Shown here in pieces: positions 29,980 through 38,567 of a DNA stretch of 64,000 nt; positions within the stretch are counted from its first letter, which is position 1, and each line of letters opens with the position of its first letter. The notes under the pieces are model-generated. The model was not told where the DNA came from. It searched no databases and worked only from the letters and a program-made list of their open reading frames with translations. The stretch is from Euglena gracilis (taxonomy: Eukaryota > Euglenida > Euglenophyceae > Euglenales): the NCBI GenBank assembly GCA_039621445.1, contig CP154955.1:40618426-40682425 (forward strand), read 5' to 3'. The position numbers and the translations under genes are program-made.

Positions 29980-30635
29980 TCAAAAGTGGGATGAAGGGAT
30001 GGTGGGCATGGAGCAGAGAATGGCGTAACCCCAGCAATGTGATTTTGGCCAATGGGGGTTGGTGGGGGTCTGGCTGGGGCTGGTGACGATGCTGCTGCAG
30101 TTGTTGCCAATGACGATGAAGAGCTGGCACCCATCGGGGGTTAGGAGCACTTCAGGAAAGGCGTCGCCTGATTTGCTTGCATCCAAATGGCCCCAACATG
30201 TGACGGGGGGAAGGGTCCCGGTCCTTGTGTGCCAATTGGGTTCTCCATGATGACCGTGGAGCACATTGAGGGGAGGCCTTGTTGGCCAAAGAACAATGGA
30301 CCCGGCAGATTTGGGAACCAAGATCCCCTTTCCAATGGTGGCACTGCGGGTGGTGGTGCGGTTGGGGGGATGGAAATTTGTGATGCTGGCGCCATGTCAA
30401 CGTCCTCACCCGACACCGACGGGGGCTCTGCGGGCGGTGGTGCAGTAGGAGGGATGGAGATTGGTGGTGCTGGGGCCATGTCAATATCCTCACCCGAAAC
30501 AAATGGTGGGTCTGTAGGAGGCCCGGGGTTACTTTCAATGTCCCCGCAGGGCAGTAAAAACTGACCTCGGCCTGCTCCCACCCGATGCTGCCAGGGTAGG
30601 CTGCGTGCTGTCTTTTGCAGGAGTGTAAGGTACAA
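29980..30635 (-). pseudogene. N1 polyprotein region downstream of a 2A peptide
   Basis: Two overlapping frames (30,141-30,635 and 29,980-30,321). The first begins with a short region, the 2A motif, then Pro/Ser-rich repeats with SGEDIDMAP. No catalytic domain is recognised. The linking frame 29,621-30,130 carries a helical region leading to RT. At least one frameshift. Confidence 0.5.
30519..30545 (-). other. 2A ribosome-skipping motif (N1)
   Basis: Encodes GDIESNPGP preceded by FLLPC, matching the D(V/I)ExNPG-P consensus at which the ribosome omits a peptide bond between Gly and Pro. Known from picornaviruses and from some non-LTR retrotransposons. Confidence 0.8.
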
Positions 30636-30720
30636 GCACTTTTCTTTGTTTGGCCGACGTTGGGTGTTTTTTTCTGGTCAGCGGAGAGGGAACCTGGGGG
30701 CTGTCGTCGGAGCCGCAACG

Positions 30721-31062
30721 ACGCCCCCGAGGAGCTGAAGGGCGTGAAAGACAGCGGAAAACGGAATCACCGGCCCACCCGTCATCAACACCCAGACCTT
30801 AAACGGCACCGACCCCTGCCACCTCCCCATTGCCTGCCCAACCACTCTGACTCACGTGGCCGAAGAACACCGGAAGCTGATCAACAGCGGCCTCACCTCG
30901 CGCCTTTTACTATTCTCCAAGCTCGCCCCCTTTACCTTCCCTCCCTTCACCAGCGTGCACAGACTGTTGCCTCTGTACATAGCCTTACTCCCCTGAACTC
31001 TTCAAATACAGTAGGCTGTGCCACTGGTCGGTGGATTCGGTTCGCCCCACCACCGTTGTTGT
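30721..31062 (+). mobile_element. 3' end fragment of an N2/N3-family element, plus orientation
   Basis: The last about 50 bp (about 31,013-31,062) are the reverse complement of the conserved 3' terminus of N2 (33,140-33,190) and N3 (39,460-39,515), containing GTAGGCTGTGCCACTGGTCG and CCCCACCACCG. The rest is C-rich and looks like a 3' UTR. It is 5'-truncated, as is usual for non-LTR elements. Confidence 0.55.
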
Positions 31063-31127
31063 TTTTTTCCTAGTCAGTCAGGAGGACTTTCTGAGTGTCA
31101 ATTTTTTTCGCATAATACATGGCGGAC

Positions 31128-31743
31128 GAGTCATGGCCAGTTTCCCCCCCCCCCAGGACCCCTTCAGGACCCCACCCCCCCAGGACCCCCCCAGGACCCG
31201 CCCCAGGACCCCCCCAGGACCCCCACAGGACCCCCCCCAGGACCCCCCCAGGACCCCCCAGGACCCCCCCAGGACCCCCCCCAGAACCCCCCCAGGACCC
31301 CCCCAAGACCCCCCCAGGACCCCCCCAGGACCCCCCCAGGACCCCCGCAGGCCCCCCCCAGGACACACCGGGGGGCGGTACCCAGATTACCCACTGACCG
31401 TGCAGTTATGGGCGCCTTCGGCGCCCGCTACCGGGGGGGGTCCCGCCCCCCCCGGACCCCCCCCGGGCTTCAAAATAACCTATCTTGTGCTGCAAAATTT
31501 TGCCAAAAAGTTGCGGGCCCCCCAGGACCCGCCCAGGACCCCCCCAGGACCCCCCAGGACCCCCCCAAGACCCCCCCAGGACCCCCCCAGGACCCCCCAG
31601 GACCGCCCCAAGACCCCCCCACGACCCCCCCAGGACCCCCCCAGGACCCCCCCAGGACCCCCCCAGGACCCCCCAGGACCCCCCCCAGGATAGGGCCCTG
31701 GGGGGGTCCTGGGGGGTGCGGGGGGGGAAACTGGCCATAAGTG
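31128..31743. mobile_element. TIR element with CCCCCAGGA arrays, 8-bp target duplication
   Basis: Flanked by TGGCGGAC on both sides (31,120-31,127 and 31,744-31,751). Termini are inverted: ATGGCCAGTTTCCCCCCCC on the left and its complement on the right. Inside are two arrays of a 10-12 bp unit (CCCCCCAGGA), about 31,150-31,365 and 31,515-31,700, around a centre with the hairpin GGGCGCC-TTC-GGCGCCC. The Pro-rich ORFs here are repeat artefacts. The 8-bp duplication suggests hAT-type transposition. Confidence 0.65.
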
Positions 31744-31814
31744 TGGCGGACAATTGAAAGCCCCTTGTGGGGTCAAGTATCCAAGTCAAGTATTCAATCG
31801 CCATTGAGAGTCAC

Positions 31815-31992
31815 TTACAAGTCCTGCTGGTGCAGGCAGAAGAAGTCCTGAAGTCCTGCTGGTGCAGGCAGAAGAAGCCTTGAAGTCCTGCTGGTGCAGG
31901 CAGAAGACCTCCTGAAGCCCTGCTGGTGCAGGCAGGGGAACTCTTGGTGGTGCAGCAGAAGAAGTCCTGCTGGTGCAGGCAGAAGCTGGTAC
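31815..31992 (+). repeat. Tandem repeat, about 30-42 bp unit
   Basis: Five copies built around GTCCTGCTGGTGCAGGCAGA with linkers of variable length. Function unknown. Confidence 0.75.
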
Positions 31993-32069
31993 TGGAGCTA
32001 CTTTGTACTGCTGCAGCTAGACATGCTGTCGTCAGTGGCGTACTGGCTGCTCAGCCCTGGTGGCACCTT

Positions 32070-32725
32070 CTGGGCCTGTAAAGGCCCTCCCCTTTGGGCC
32101 TGCAAAGGCCCCTCCATCTGGGCCTGCAAAGGCCCCTCATCATGGGCCTGCAAAGGCCCCCCCCTTTGGGCCTGCAAATGCCCCCCAACTGCCAACCATT
32201 AAGTGCTACTTTCAGCTCCAGTGTCTTCTCTTCTGTGTTCTGCATTGCATCCCAAACTTCTGATCAATTGAAGTGGCAAACCCCCAGTTTTCACAGCAGA
32301 TGTTACACCAAAAGCTGTGACACATTTTGCAGCAGTTTTGACTTGACATTGAAAAACATTTTGCCACCCCAACCCCTCAGTGACACTTTTTGCAGCAGTT
32401 TTGACTTGACATTAAAAAACATTTTGCCACCCCAACTCCTCAGTGACACCGTTTTACCCCAGTGTCCTGCAAAGTCACCGGGCCTGCAAAGGCCCCCCTG
32501 CGACACCATTTCGGTCTGTTGCACCATTTTGCCCCAGTGGCCTGCAAAGGCCGTGGGCCTGCAAAGGCCGTGGGCCTGCAAAGGCCCCCCTCCAACACCA
32601 TTTTGCTCCAATGGCCTGCAAAGGCCCTGGGCCTGCAAAGGCCCCCCTGTGACACCTTTTTGTCCTGTTGCAGCATTTTGTCCCAGTGGCCTGCAAAGGC
32701 CATGGGCCTGCAAAGGCCCCCTCCC
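32070..32725 (+). repeat. Array of GGGCCT-GCAA-AGGCCC hairpins
   Basis: About 13 copies of GGGCCTGCAAAGGCCC or close variants (about 32,074-32,185 and 32,479-32,720). Each forms a 5-6 bp stem closed by GCAA, and in one copy GTAA, both GNRA tetraloops on the plus strand. Between the two blocks a 62-bp unit occurs twice in tandem (about 32,325-32,448, TTTTGACTTGACATT). In the second block the hairpins are nested in a larger repeat with CACCATTTTGCCCCAGTGG. Confidence 0.7.
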
Positions 32726-33130
32726 CCCCCTGACACCATTTTTGCTCTCAGCCTGAAAAGCCTCCGACAAACTGGCAAACCATGTTCCTCCACATTTTGG
32801 CCTGCAACAGTGGCCCCCCAGCCAGCCAGTTCTGCCAGATTCTGCTGGCCTGCAACCTTCTCACCTCAGCAAAATAAACCTGTGCTGCGTTGGTGGTGTG
32901 GCGGGTGTGGAGTCCTGCTTGCTTTGGCTGCTCTACAGAGGTCGACTGCCATAGTTGTGTGTCGAAGTCCGCTTCAGGCAACGGTGTGTGAGCATCTGCC
33001 CAACGAATTGTTTGCGCCAGCGCACCTCAGTTTGTTGTACTGACAGGCCCTATGGGCGCTTGGAAAAACTTTGCGGCACGCAGCATCGAGAAATCTCTGG
33101 GGGTTAGAGGCTAGGAAAAAATCCACCGAC
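32726..33130. other. Unassigned stretch between hairpin array and N2
   Basis: I see no gene. Some short ORFs are open on both strands without recognisable motifs. Confidence 0.3.
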
Positions 33131-33427
33131 CAGAAAACGGTGGTGGGGCGAACCGAATCCACCGACCAGTGGCACAGCCTACTGGATTTGAAGGTCCGCA
33201 GGCGGTTATGATAATTTACAGCTGGGGTATAGGACGGCGGGTGGAAAATGGGCTAGGCCCACCTTCAATACGTTGCGCGGGGGAAGAGGGGCGCGGGGAA
33301 GAGGGGTGCTGAGGGGTTCGGCAGTGCTGGAGTGCGGAGGGGTCGGGGGCAGGGCGGCGGTACGTGGCTTGGAGAGGAGAGTGGCGGTGGGTCGTGGTTG
33401 TGTGTGTGTGTGTTGTGGTTTTTTTTT

Positions 33428-35035
33428 TTAACGGAGAATGTGCTTGGGTTGCAGGAGATGGAAGACTTCGCGTACTAGGGCGATTGCGACGTTCTGGTAA
33501 ATCTCCGCCTCGTTTAATTCGCGTTCCGCACCCTGTTGCCAGGACGAGGCGCGTTTCGCCACCCTGCTCAGAGTTTTGGCTGTCTCGGGCCCCATGCCCC
33601 CCCACGTCCCAAGGACGAAGGGCGTGAAGCCCCAGCCTGCTTGCTGGCATGGGATGTTGTACTTCTGCTTTTTGGCGTCCTCCCGTCTCTTCAGGAAGGA
33701 TCTCCACCGTTCGCGGGTGGCAGTGTGTTCTGTCGCCTGCCATCCGTGGCAGACGGTGACATCCAGCGCTGTCGGCTTCCCGTCAGACCAGCAGTCTAGG
33801 AGGAGGTCGGCCGGGCGGAGGTGGCTATCTCAAGCCGTTGGCAGGGAAACCTCCTTCTGTACCCGCTGTCCGCTGTTGGACAAGGTTTGGAACAGCGCGT
33901 CCTGAACAGCGTTGTGGCGGGTGGCGAAGTTATTCTTGCGACAGCAAAGGAGGTGGTCACCTTCCTTGTCCAGGGGCTGGTTGCATCCCGTGCATGGGTG
34001 GCTGACGTCGTTCAACACCGGGAGACCCAGCCACCACTTCAGCCCCAAGGTGTACTCTTCGCTGGAGAAAGTGGTGTGGGAGTTGTTTGAGGGGGTTGCC
34101 GCCATCCAACCATGCCCGAAACCTGTGGCCTGTTCGAGGAGGCGGTTCTGGTCCCGGGGCCGAGCGTGGTCCACCAGGTCATCCATCGTCTTCTTGCCCA
34201 GCTCGTGATTCCACCACTTCTGTTTCCGAGGTTCTGAGTCCGCAGAAGCGATTCGTTGAGGGTTGCTGAGGAAGGTGGTGACCGTGGCGTGATTGGCCCC
34301 TAGCCTGCCCCTGAGGTCGTCCAAGACAGGCGTAATGAGGGAGGGCTGTGGGGAGGTTGCGTAGCCGGGAACACCGACCCGTCGTGCCCCATCGGAGTAG
34401 AAGTCTGCAAGGCAGGAAATCCTGGCCGCCGGCTGTGTGAAGGTTGGGATGCGGAGGCCGCAGCCGCAACTTGACAAGGGCAGGGAAGCCTGGGCCCGCT
34501 GTTGTGTGTTCAGTGCCGTGCCCAGTATGTCCTCGAAGGAGTTCAAGATCACCTCAGAGCAGCTTCTCACCTGGTCCTGGCTGCCATATGAGTTGGATGC
34601 CCGCAGCAGGTGGTTAACCTTGCAGCCATCCTGACAGCTCCGAAGCAAATGGTGCGCTACCTGAGCGTCGGTGACGGACGTGATGGTGGATGCGGCCTTC
34701 TCGATTTTGGCGGCGGCAGCCTCCCACGCAGTCTGTGTGGTGTCTGTGGACGCTGGGTGGTCAACTGGGATGCCCAGGACGGTGATGCCTTCCCCTGGGG
34801 TCCAAGGGACCACTTGCATCCTCTCACAACTCGGCGTACTCCTGGCTCCCGGGCCCCACATGACGCACTTCTGCAGGTTGAGGCCGAGCCCTATTCGATG
34901 GGACTCTTGCATCAGGAAACGTATGCAGTGCTCAATCCGGTCTGGGGTCCCGACCAGCAAGCTGTCGTCCAGGTACCAGCTGTTCCAGCAGCTGGCCATC
35001 TTTGGTGATCTGTTCCAGTAGAGGCTGCAGCGCAA
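33428..35035 (-). pseudogene. N2 RT C-terminal half and restriction-like endonuclease
   Basis: Begins with the catalytic YLDD (34,964-34,975, WYLDDSLLVG), thumb region, then LGLKWWLGLPVL, the zinc motif C-x2-C...GDHLLCC...RHN, and after an in-frame TGA (33,830) the nuclease core RPADLLL...GKPTALDVTV. The last motif matches the R2-type restriction-like endonuclease that nicks the target for primed reverse transcription. It ends with a terminus like that of N3 (QPKHIL) at about 33,428. Confidence 0.75.
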
Positions 35036-35933
35036 GAGCGAACCCTATGGGGCCCAATGGGCAGCCCTGGTGGGTGCCTCTCTGTGACAGGATCGAGCGA
35101 CCACCACAGAACAAGGGAACGTGCCCACTATACGCAAACCTCAGGAAATTGAACAAGCTGGGGGTGCGCGTTTCAGCCTCCGTCAGGATCGCCCCACGGT
35201 CCACCGTGTTGAAAGCGTTGGAGTAGTCCACCTGGAGAGAAACCCAGGGCGATGTGTCCCCCAGCTGCATGACCAGGGGTTGCATATCCAATGCGACGGC
35301 CTCAGCCGCGTTTCGTACCCCAACCCCAACTTGGGTAGGGGCGAGGGTTGCGACCTCGGATCTGGCGTTTGGTGTCTGGAGCAGGGCTTTCCCCACCAAG
35401 CGACGGATGGTTTCCCCAACCGCCACCGGACGTACCCCGTTATCCTTTTTGCGGAGGGGTGTCTGGTTCGCACAGCACCAGGCCGCGGCGTGGTGGGGCG
35501 GTAGCTGGCCGTCCACCCAGACTTGAGTCAGGAGTGCGAGGGCAGTGACTAGCCTTGCTCCTCGACCTGGTCTCCGCAGGCAGTCTTGGAGGTGGCTTGG
35601 TCGCAACCCAGATGGCCCCGGCGCCGATCCCCGTGGGAAGCGACGGATGGCTTCCTTCAATCTGTCCTCCCAGTCAGGGGTGTGGTTCTCAGGGAAAGGG
35701 CGGACGTGGCGCGGCAGGCGGTTGGTGTCAACATTCCTGCCGACAGGGTGTAGCTTTTCCAAGGCGCCCCAGACCTCTGGGTCGTCCGGTTGGTGCGCAC
35801 CCTCGGATAGCAGAATCTGAACGGCCTTTGCAGAAGCCCCCTCTGCGGTGAGGGTGCGTACGCGTCTCGTCATTGCTTCACTGAGGGCGGTGGGCTGTGT
35901 TCTTGGACCGTTTTTCTGCCCTGGTCTCCACAA
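34932..35933 (-). pseudogene. N2 RT N-terminal half
   Basis: RGSAPGPSGLRPSHLQDC, VRPVAVGETIRRLVGK, VGVGVRNAAEAVA, VDYSNAFNTVDRG and QRGTHQGCPLGPIGFALALQPL are non-LTR RT motifs 0 to 4. A single-base frame change near 34,990, just before YLDD, separates it from the next ORF. Confidence 0.8.
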
Positions 35934-37050
35934 TGGAGTGTCGTGTCTGGGTGTCCTTTTGGGCCTCTGTCAGCAGGGTAGCGTAATCCCCTTCGCGGAA
36001 TAGCCTGGCGCGTCTCAGCAGGATGGACTCCAGTTCTGCTGGTGGCGGTGGTTTGGTTGTTGACGCGGGGCGGAGGACAAGCTTAGGGAAGGAGAGCACG
36101 GCGAACAATGCCGCGTCCGTGGGTGCTCGTACATACGCCGTGATGGCGTCTGCCATGGTGTCAAAGACAGGTTGTTGGCAGGCGGAGGGCAGGTGGATGA
36201 GGGTCGGAATTCTCTGTTGGAGAACGTGGGTTATGTCGCAGGGCGGAGCGCCAACCACCAGGCTGCGCGCAGGCTGTCCTCGGAGATTGGATTCCTGGCC
36301 GGCGCTGTCGATGACCATCGCCGCGTCACGTTCCGGGTGAGCGAGGTCCAAGAAAATGTTGTCATGTTCTCTGGCCTGCGTTTCGGTTGGCGCGCCGCGG
36401 GGGGATGGCGGTGCCGGGCGCTTGGCTGGCCCAGGGTTCTCCTCCACATCCCCACAGGTGAGGAGGCTACCCTGTCCGCGGTTAGTCCCCAAGGTGTAGG
36501 CACCGCCCAGCGACGAACTACGACGGTCGTTTTTTGGTGACGGATGAGCCGGTGCTGTCTCAGCCGGTGGGGCTTGTATAGCGTCAAGGAGGGAGCGCGG
36601 GGTGGGGTTCAGCCAAAAGGCAGGGCGGAAGAGTGGTGTTTTGGGTGCGGCGAAGTGTTGGGGGAGTAGCGTGGGACAGTCCCATGGCCATTGCCACAGT
36701 CCACAGCGTTGGCACCAGTGAGGGGAGGTGCCCCGGATGTCCCAGAGGGCGTCGTGGTAGATCAGGAAAGTCCGGCCCGCATAGTCCCCCAGGTGGAATG
36801 TTTCGCCGCCGTGTAAGGCGGTTCGCTTTCTGATGAGGCGTGCTGCCCCAGGGAGAGGAGGGGCACGAGCGGATATGGTGTGTACGAGACGCGTGGCGGA
36901 CGTTGCGAGTTGCTTGCGTGGGGGACGGTCCTCACCCGCCCCGGGGCACTGCTCAGTGGATGGTGGCCTGGGTGGTGTATCCGCAGGGCCACAATTGCCC
37001 AGACCGGGGCCGGGAGCAGTGCCGTCCCCCTGGCTCGGTAGATAGGGCAC
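35878..37050 (-). CDS. N2 polyprotein segment with zinc-ribbon-like motif and third 2A
   Basis: The 390-aa ORF overlaps the Dam-like ORF in another frame. Its N-terminal part has WCQRCGLWQWPWDC, a possible zinc-binding pair. The 2A motif is at residues 200-208. After it comes an Ala/Pro-rich region leading to RT (MADAITAYVRAPTDAALFAVLSFPKLVLRP). No enzyme is recognised in this part. Confidence 0.55.
   Translation of the reverse strand: MPYLPSQGDGTAPGPGLGNCGPADTPPRPPSTEQCPGAGEDRPPRKQLATSATRLVHTISARAPPLPGAARLIRKRTALHGGETFHLGDYAGRTFLIYHDALWDIRGTSPHWCQRCGLWQWPWDCPTLLPQHFAAPKTPLFRPAFWLNPTPRSLLDAIQAPPAETAPAHPSPKNDRRSSSLGGAYTLGTNRGQGSLLTCGDVEENPGPAKRPAPPSPRGAPTETQAREHDNIFLDLAHPERDAAMVIDSAGQESNLRGQPARSLVVGAPPCDITHVLQQRIPTLIHLPSACQQPVFDTMADAITAYVRAPTDAALFAVLSFPKLVLRPASTTKPPPPAELESILLRRARLFREGDYATLLTEAQKDTQTRHSIVETRAEKRSKNTAHRPQ
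36427..36453 (-). other. 2A motif 3 of N2
   Basis: GDVEENPGP preceded by GSLLTC, a full match to the 2A consensus. It would release the RT-endonuclease part from the upstream domains. Confidence 0.85.
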
Positions 37051-37604
37051 CGTGGCAGGGTCATGCTGCCCGAGGAGATGCTCCGTAGGGCAGCCAGCAC
37101 ATTGGACCAGTCCGGTGCGAGGAGGATGATGTTGCCCCCATGGCGGAGGACGTGCTCAAGAACACGAGGGAGCAAGGAAAAAGGCGGGTTGCACCATATT
37201 GGGTGCGGCAGGTTCCAGTTCTGGAGGAAGGCGTTCTCCCTGTGTGACCGGAAGTGGGCTAGCTGTGTGTTGTTCTGGTCGGCGAAGGCGTCGATGGTGG
37301 GCGGGTTGTGGGGCGAAAGGGCCCGGACTACCACCTGGAACCACGGGGGGTCCAGCATAAAACCCTCGCGTGGCAATCGGCGTGAGAGGTCCTCAGGGGG
37401 TCCACTAGCGCTTCTTGGGCCCGGATTGCTTTCGACGTCTCCGGCGGTGCGGATGTCATCGCCCCTGCCGGTGGATGAATGAGGCGAAGGAGGTGCTGGG
37501 CTGCTGGATTCAGCGACGGTGACCTTCCTGTGTCCGTGTGAGTAGTCAGCACGCTTGTTATCATGTCCGTCGTGGTCATCGTCCCCTTCCAAGTCGCTTT
37601 CCAA
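36762..37604 (-). CDS. N2 Dam-like methyltransferase domain protein
   Basis: The 280-aa ORF starts with an acidic His-rich segment, then the second 2A at residues 55-63. After it come PTIDAFADQNNTQL, HRENAFLQNW, the amino-methyltransferase motif IWCNPPFSLL and IILLAPDWSNV. This is the same module as in D, A and E1, here in a non-LTR element with the NPPF motif intact. The C-terminal 100 residues are out of frame relative to the next polyprotein segment. Confidence 0.7.
   Translation of the reverse strand: MESDLEGDDDHDGHDNKRADYSHGHRKVTVAESSSPAPPSPHSSTGRGDDIRTAGDVESNPGPRSASGPPEDLSRRLPREGFMLDPPWFQVVVRALSPHNPPTIDAFADQNNTQLAHFRSHRENAFLQNWNLPHPIWCNPPFSLLPRVLEHVLRHGGNIILLAPDWSNVLAALRSISSGSMTLPRCPIYRARGTALLPAPVWAIVALRIHHPGHHPLSSAPGRVRTVPHASNSQRPPRVSYTPYPLVPLLSLGQHASSESEPPYTAAKHSTWGTMRAGLS
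37416..37442 (-). other. 2A motif 2 of N2
   Basis: GDVESNPGP, directly upstream of the Dam-like domain. The preceding residues (DDIRTA) are less hydrophobic than in the other 2A sites, so efficiency may be lower. Confidence 0.75.
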
Positions 37605-37700
37605 GTCAGAGAGAGACGGTGGTGTAAAAAATTTGCATGTGGCTCAGTAGAGGTGCCGGGTAAGGGGTTTCAGTCGACCACCCACAGACCTTGCAGCGGA

Positions 37701-38258
37701 CTAGCCACCACTCGCCATTTGGAAGGGATTCCAGGTGTTGTAGATCCCAGCGCCAATTATCTTCCCGGACTGTGGTGAGCGAAAAGATGTTGCCGAACGG
37801 CCTACCTGCCTGGCAGTGATGAGACTGCATGTCCCAGAGGGACGACAGGTTGATGTGCTGAAAGCACAGGCGGCATCGGTCCCTGGGCCGACCTGGGCAG
37901 GGGCCTCAGAAGATGGGCCCGATGTGGCCGGGGTGCGCAGACGTTGCCACCTCCAGCGCTGGCCATTCCAGTACAGTTCATCCCATACGTCGTCCGGTGT
38001 CAGGGGGGCTGTTTGGCCTGCTGGCCCCCCGGAAGAAGGGCCCGGGTTTTCTTCGATATCCCCACAACGCAGGATGTCCCTATGGCATTGTTGCCTGTGG
38101 TGGTCGAGCCACAGGCCTGCAGGCCAGAAGGGTCCGCCGGCCTTGCGGGTGCCCAGGGTGCGCCCAGTCCCCCATGATTTGGCGAGGAGCAGCCACCAGA
38201 CACCCCCCCCCTCCCTGGGGCAGAGCACAAGGTACGTACAGGAGTAGCTGGACCTCAT
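37701..38258 (-). CDS. N2 small domain between 2A sites 1 and 2
   Basis: The 185-aa ORF has the first 2A at residues 66-74, then DDVWDELYWNGQRWRWQRL and Ser/Pro-rich sequence. An alternative frame below (37,606-37,830) has WWLVRCKVCGWSTE, suggesting that a small CxxC protein was split by a frameshift. Function unknown. Confidence 0.45.
   Translation of the reverse strand: MRSSYSCTYLVLCPREGGGVWWLLLAKSWGTGRTLGTRKAGGPFWPAGLWLDHHRQQCHRDILRCGDIEENPGPSSGGPAGQTAPLTPDDVWDELYWNGQRWRWQRLRTPATSGPSSEAPAQVGPGTDAACAFSTSTCRPSGTCSLITARQVGRSATSFRSPQSGKIIGAGIYNTWNPFQMASGG
38037..38063 (-). other. 2A motif 1 of N2
   Basis: GDIEENPGP preceded by RDILRC, a full match to the 2A consensus. Confidence 0.85.
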
Positions 38259-38538
38259 CGTCCGCCAAGGCAGACCAAGTGCATCCGGGGGGGTGAGGGG
38301 GAAGGGGGGCCGCAGTGATATGGATGTTTTCCAGCCACTGATCCACGAGGGCTTTTTTGTATGTTTTCCTTTGTCCGGTCCATTCCCCCCAAATGGAGGC
38401 GTCCGTCGAGGACAGCACAGACCAGTCGTCTGCGGCTGTCACCGAGTTTGTGGGCAGCTTTGCTGGGGTTTGGGTTTTACCAGCCCTGGCTTGTGTAGCC
38501 TTCGGTGCTGTTTTTCTTTCCTCCACTATCTCTGCCAC
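38080..38538 (-). CDS. N2 N-terminal polyprotein segment
   Basis: The 152-aa ORF (KTYKKALVDQWLENIHI, WSALADDEVQLLLYVPCALPQGGGGCLV) precedes the first 2A and changes frame around 38,200. No domain recognised. Confidence 0.4.
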   Translation of the reverse strand: MAEIVEERKTAPKATQARAGKTQTPAKLPTNSVTAADDWSVLSSTDASIWGEWTGQRKTYKKALVDQWLENIHITAAPLPPHPPGCTWSALADDEVQLLLYVPCALPQGGGGCLVAAPRQIMGDWAHPGHPQGRRTLLACRPVARPPQATMP

Positions 38539-38567
38539 TTGCTGTTTTTCCAGTGTGGACCTGGTCC

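Larger units (their letters stand above)
27739..30720 (-). mobile_element. Element N1: non-LTR retrotransposon, 3'-truncated
   Basis: Reads right to left: region with a 2A peptide (30,519-30,545), Pro-rich region, RT (28,396-29,811 and 27,739-28,577 with one frameshift). The sequence stops just before the zinc/restriction-like endonuclease module that follows in N2 and N3. Low similarity to N2 and N3 suggests a separate family. Confidence 0.65.

Noticed and set aside
31119-31740. Long Pro-rich ORFs (up to 240 aa)
   Set aside because: All frames on one strand are open because the CCCCCAGGA unit has no stop; the ORFs follow the repeat, not a gene.
33216-33743. 175-aa minus-strand ORF as a gene
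   Set aside because: It overlaps the C-terminal end and 3' UTR of N2 in another frame and has no recognisable motif.
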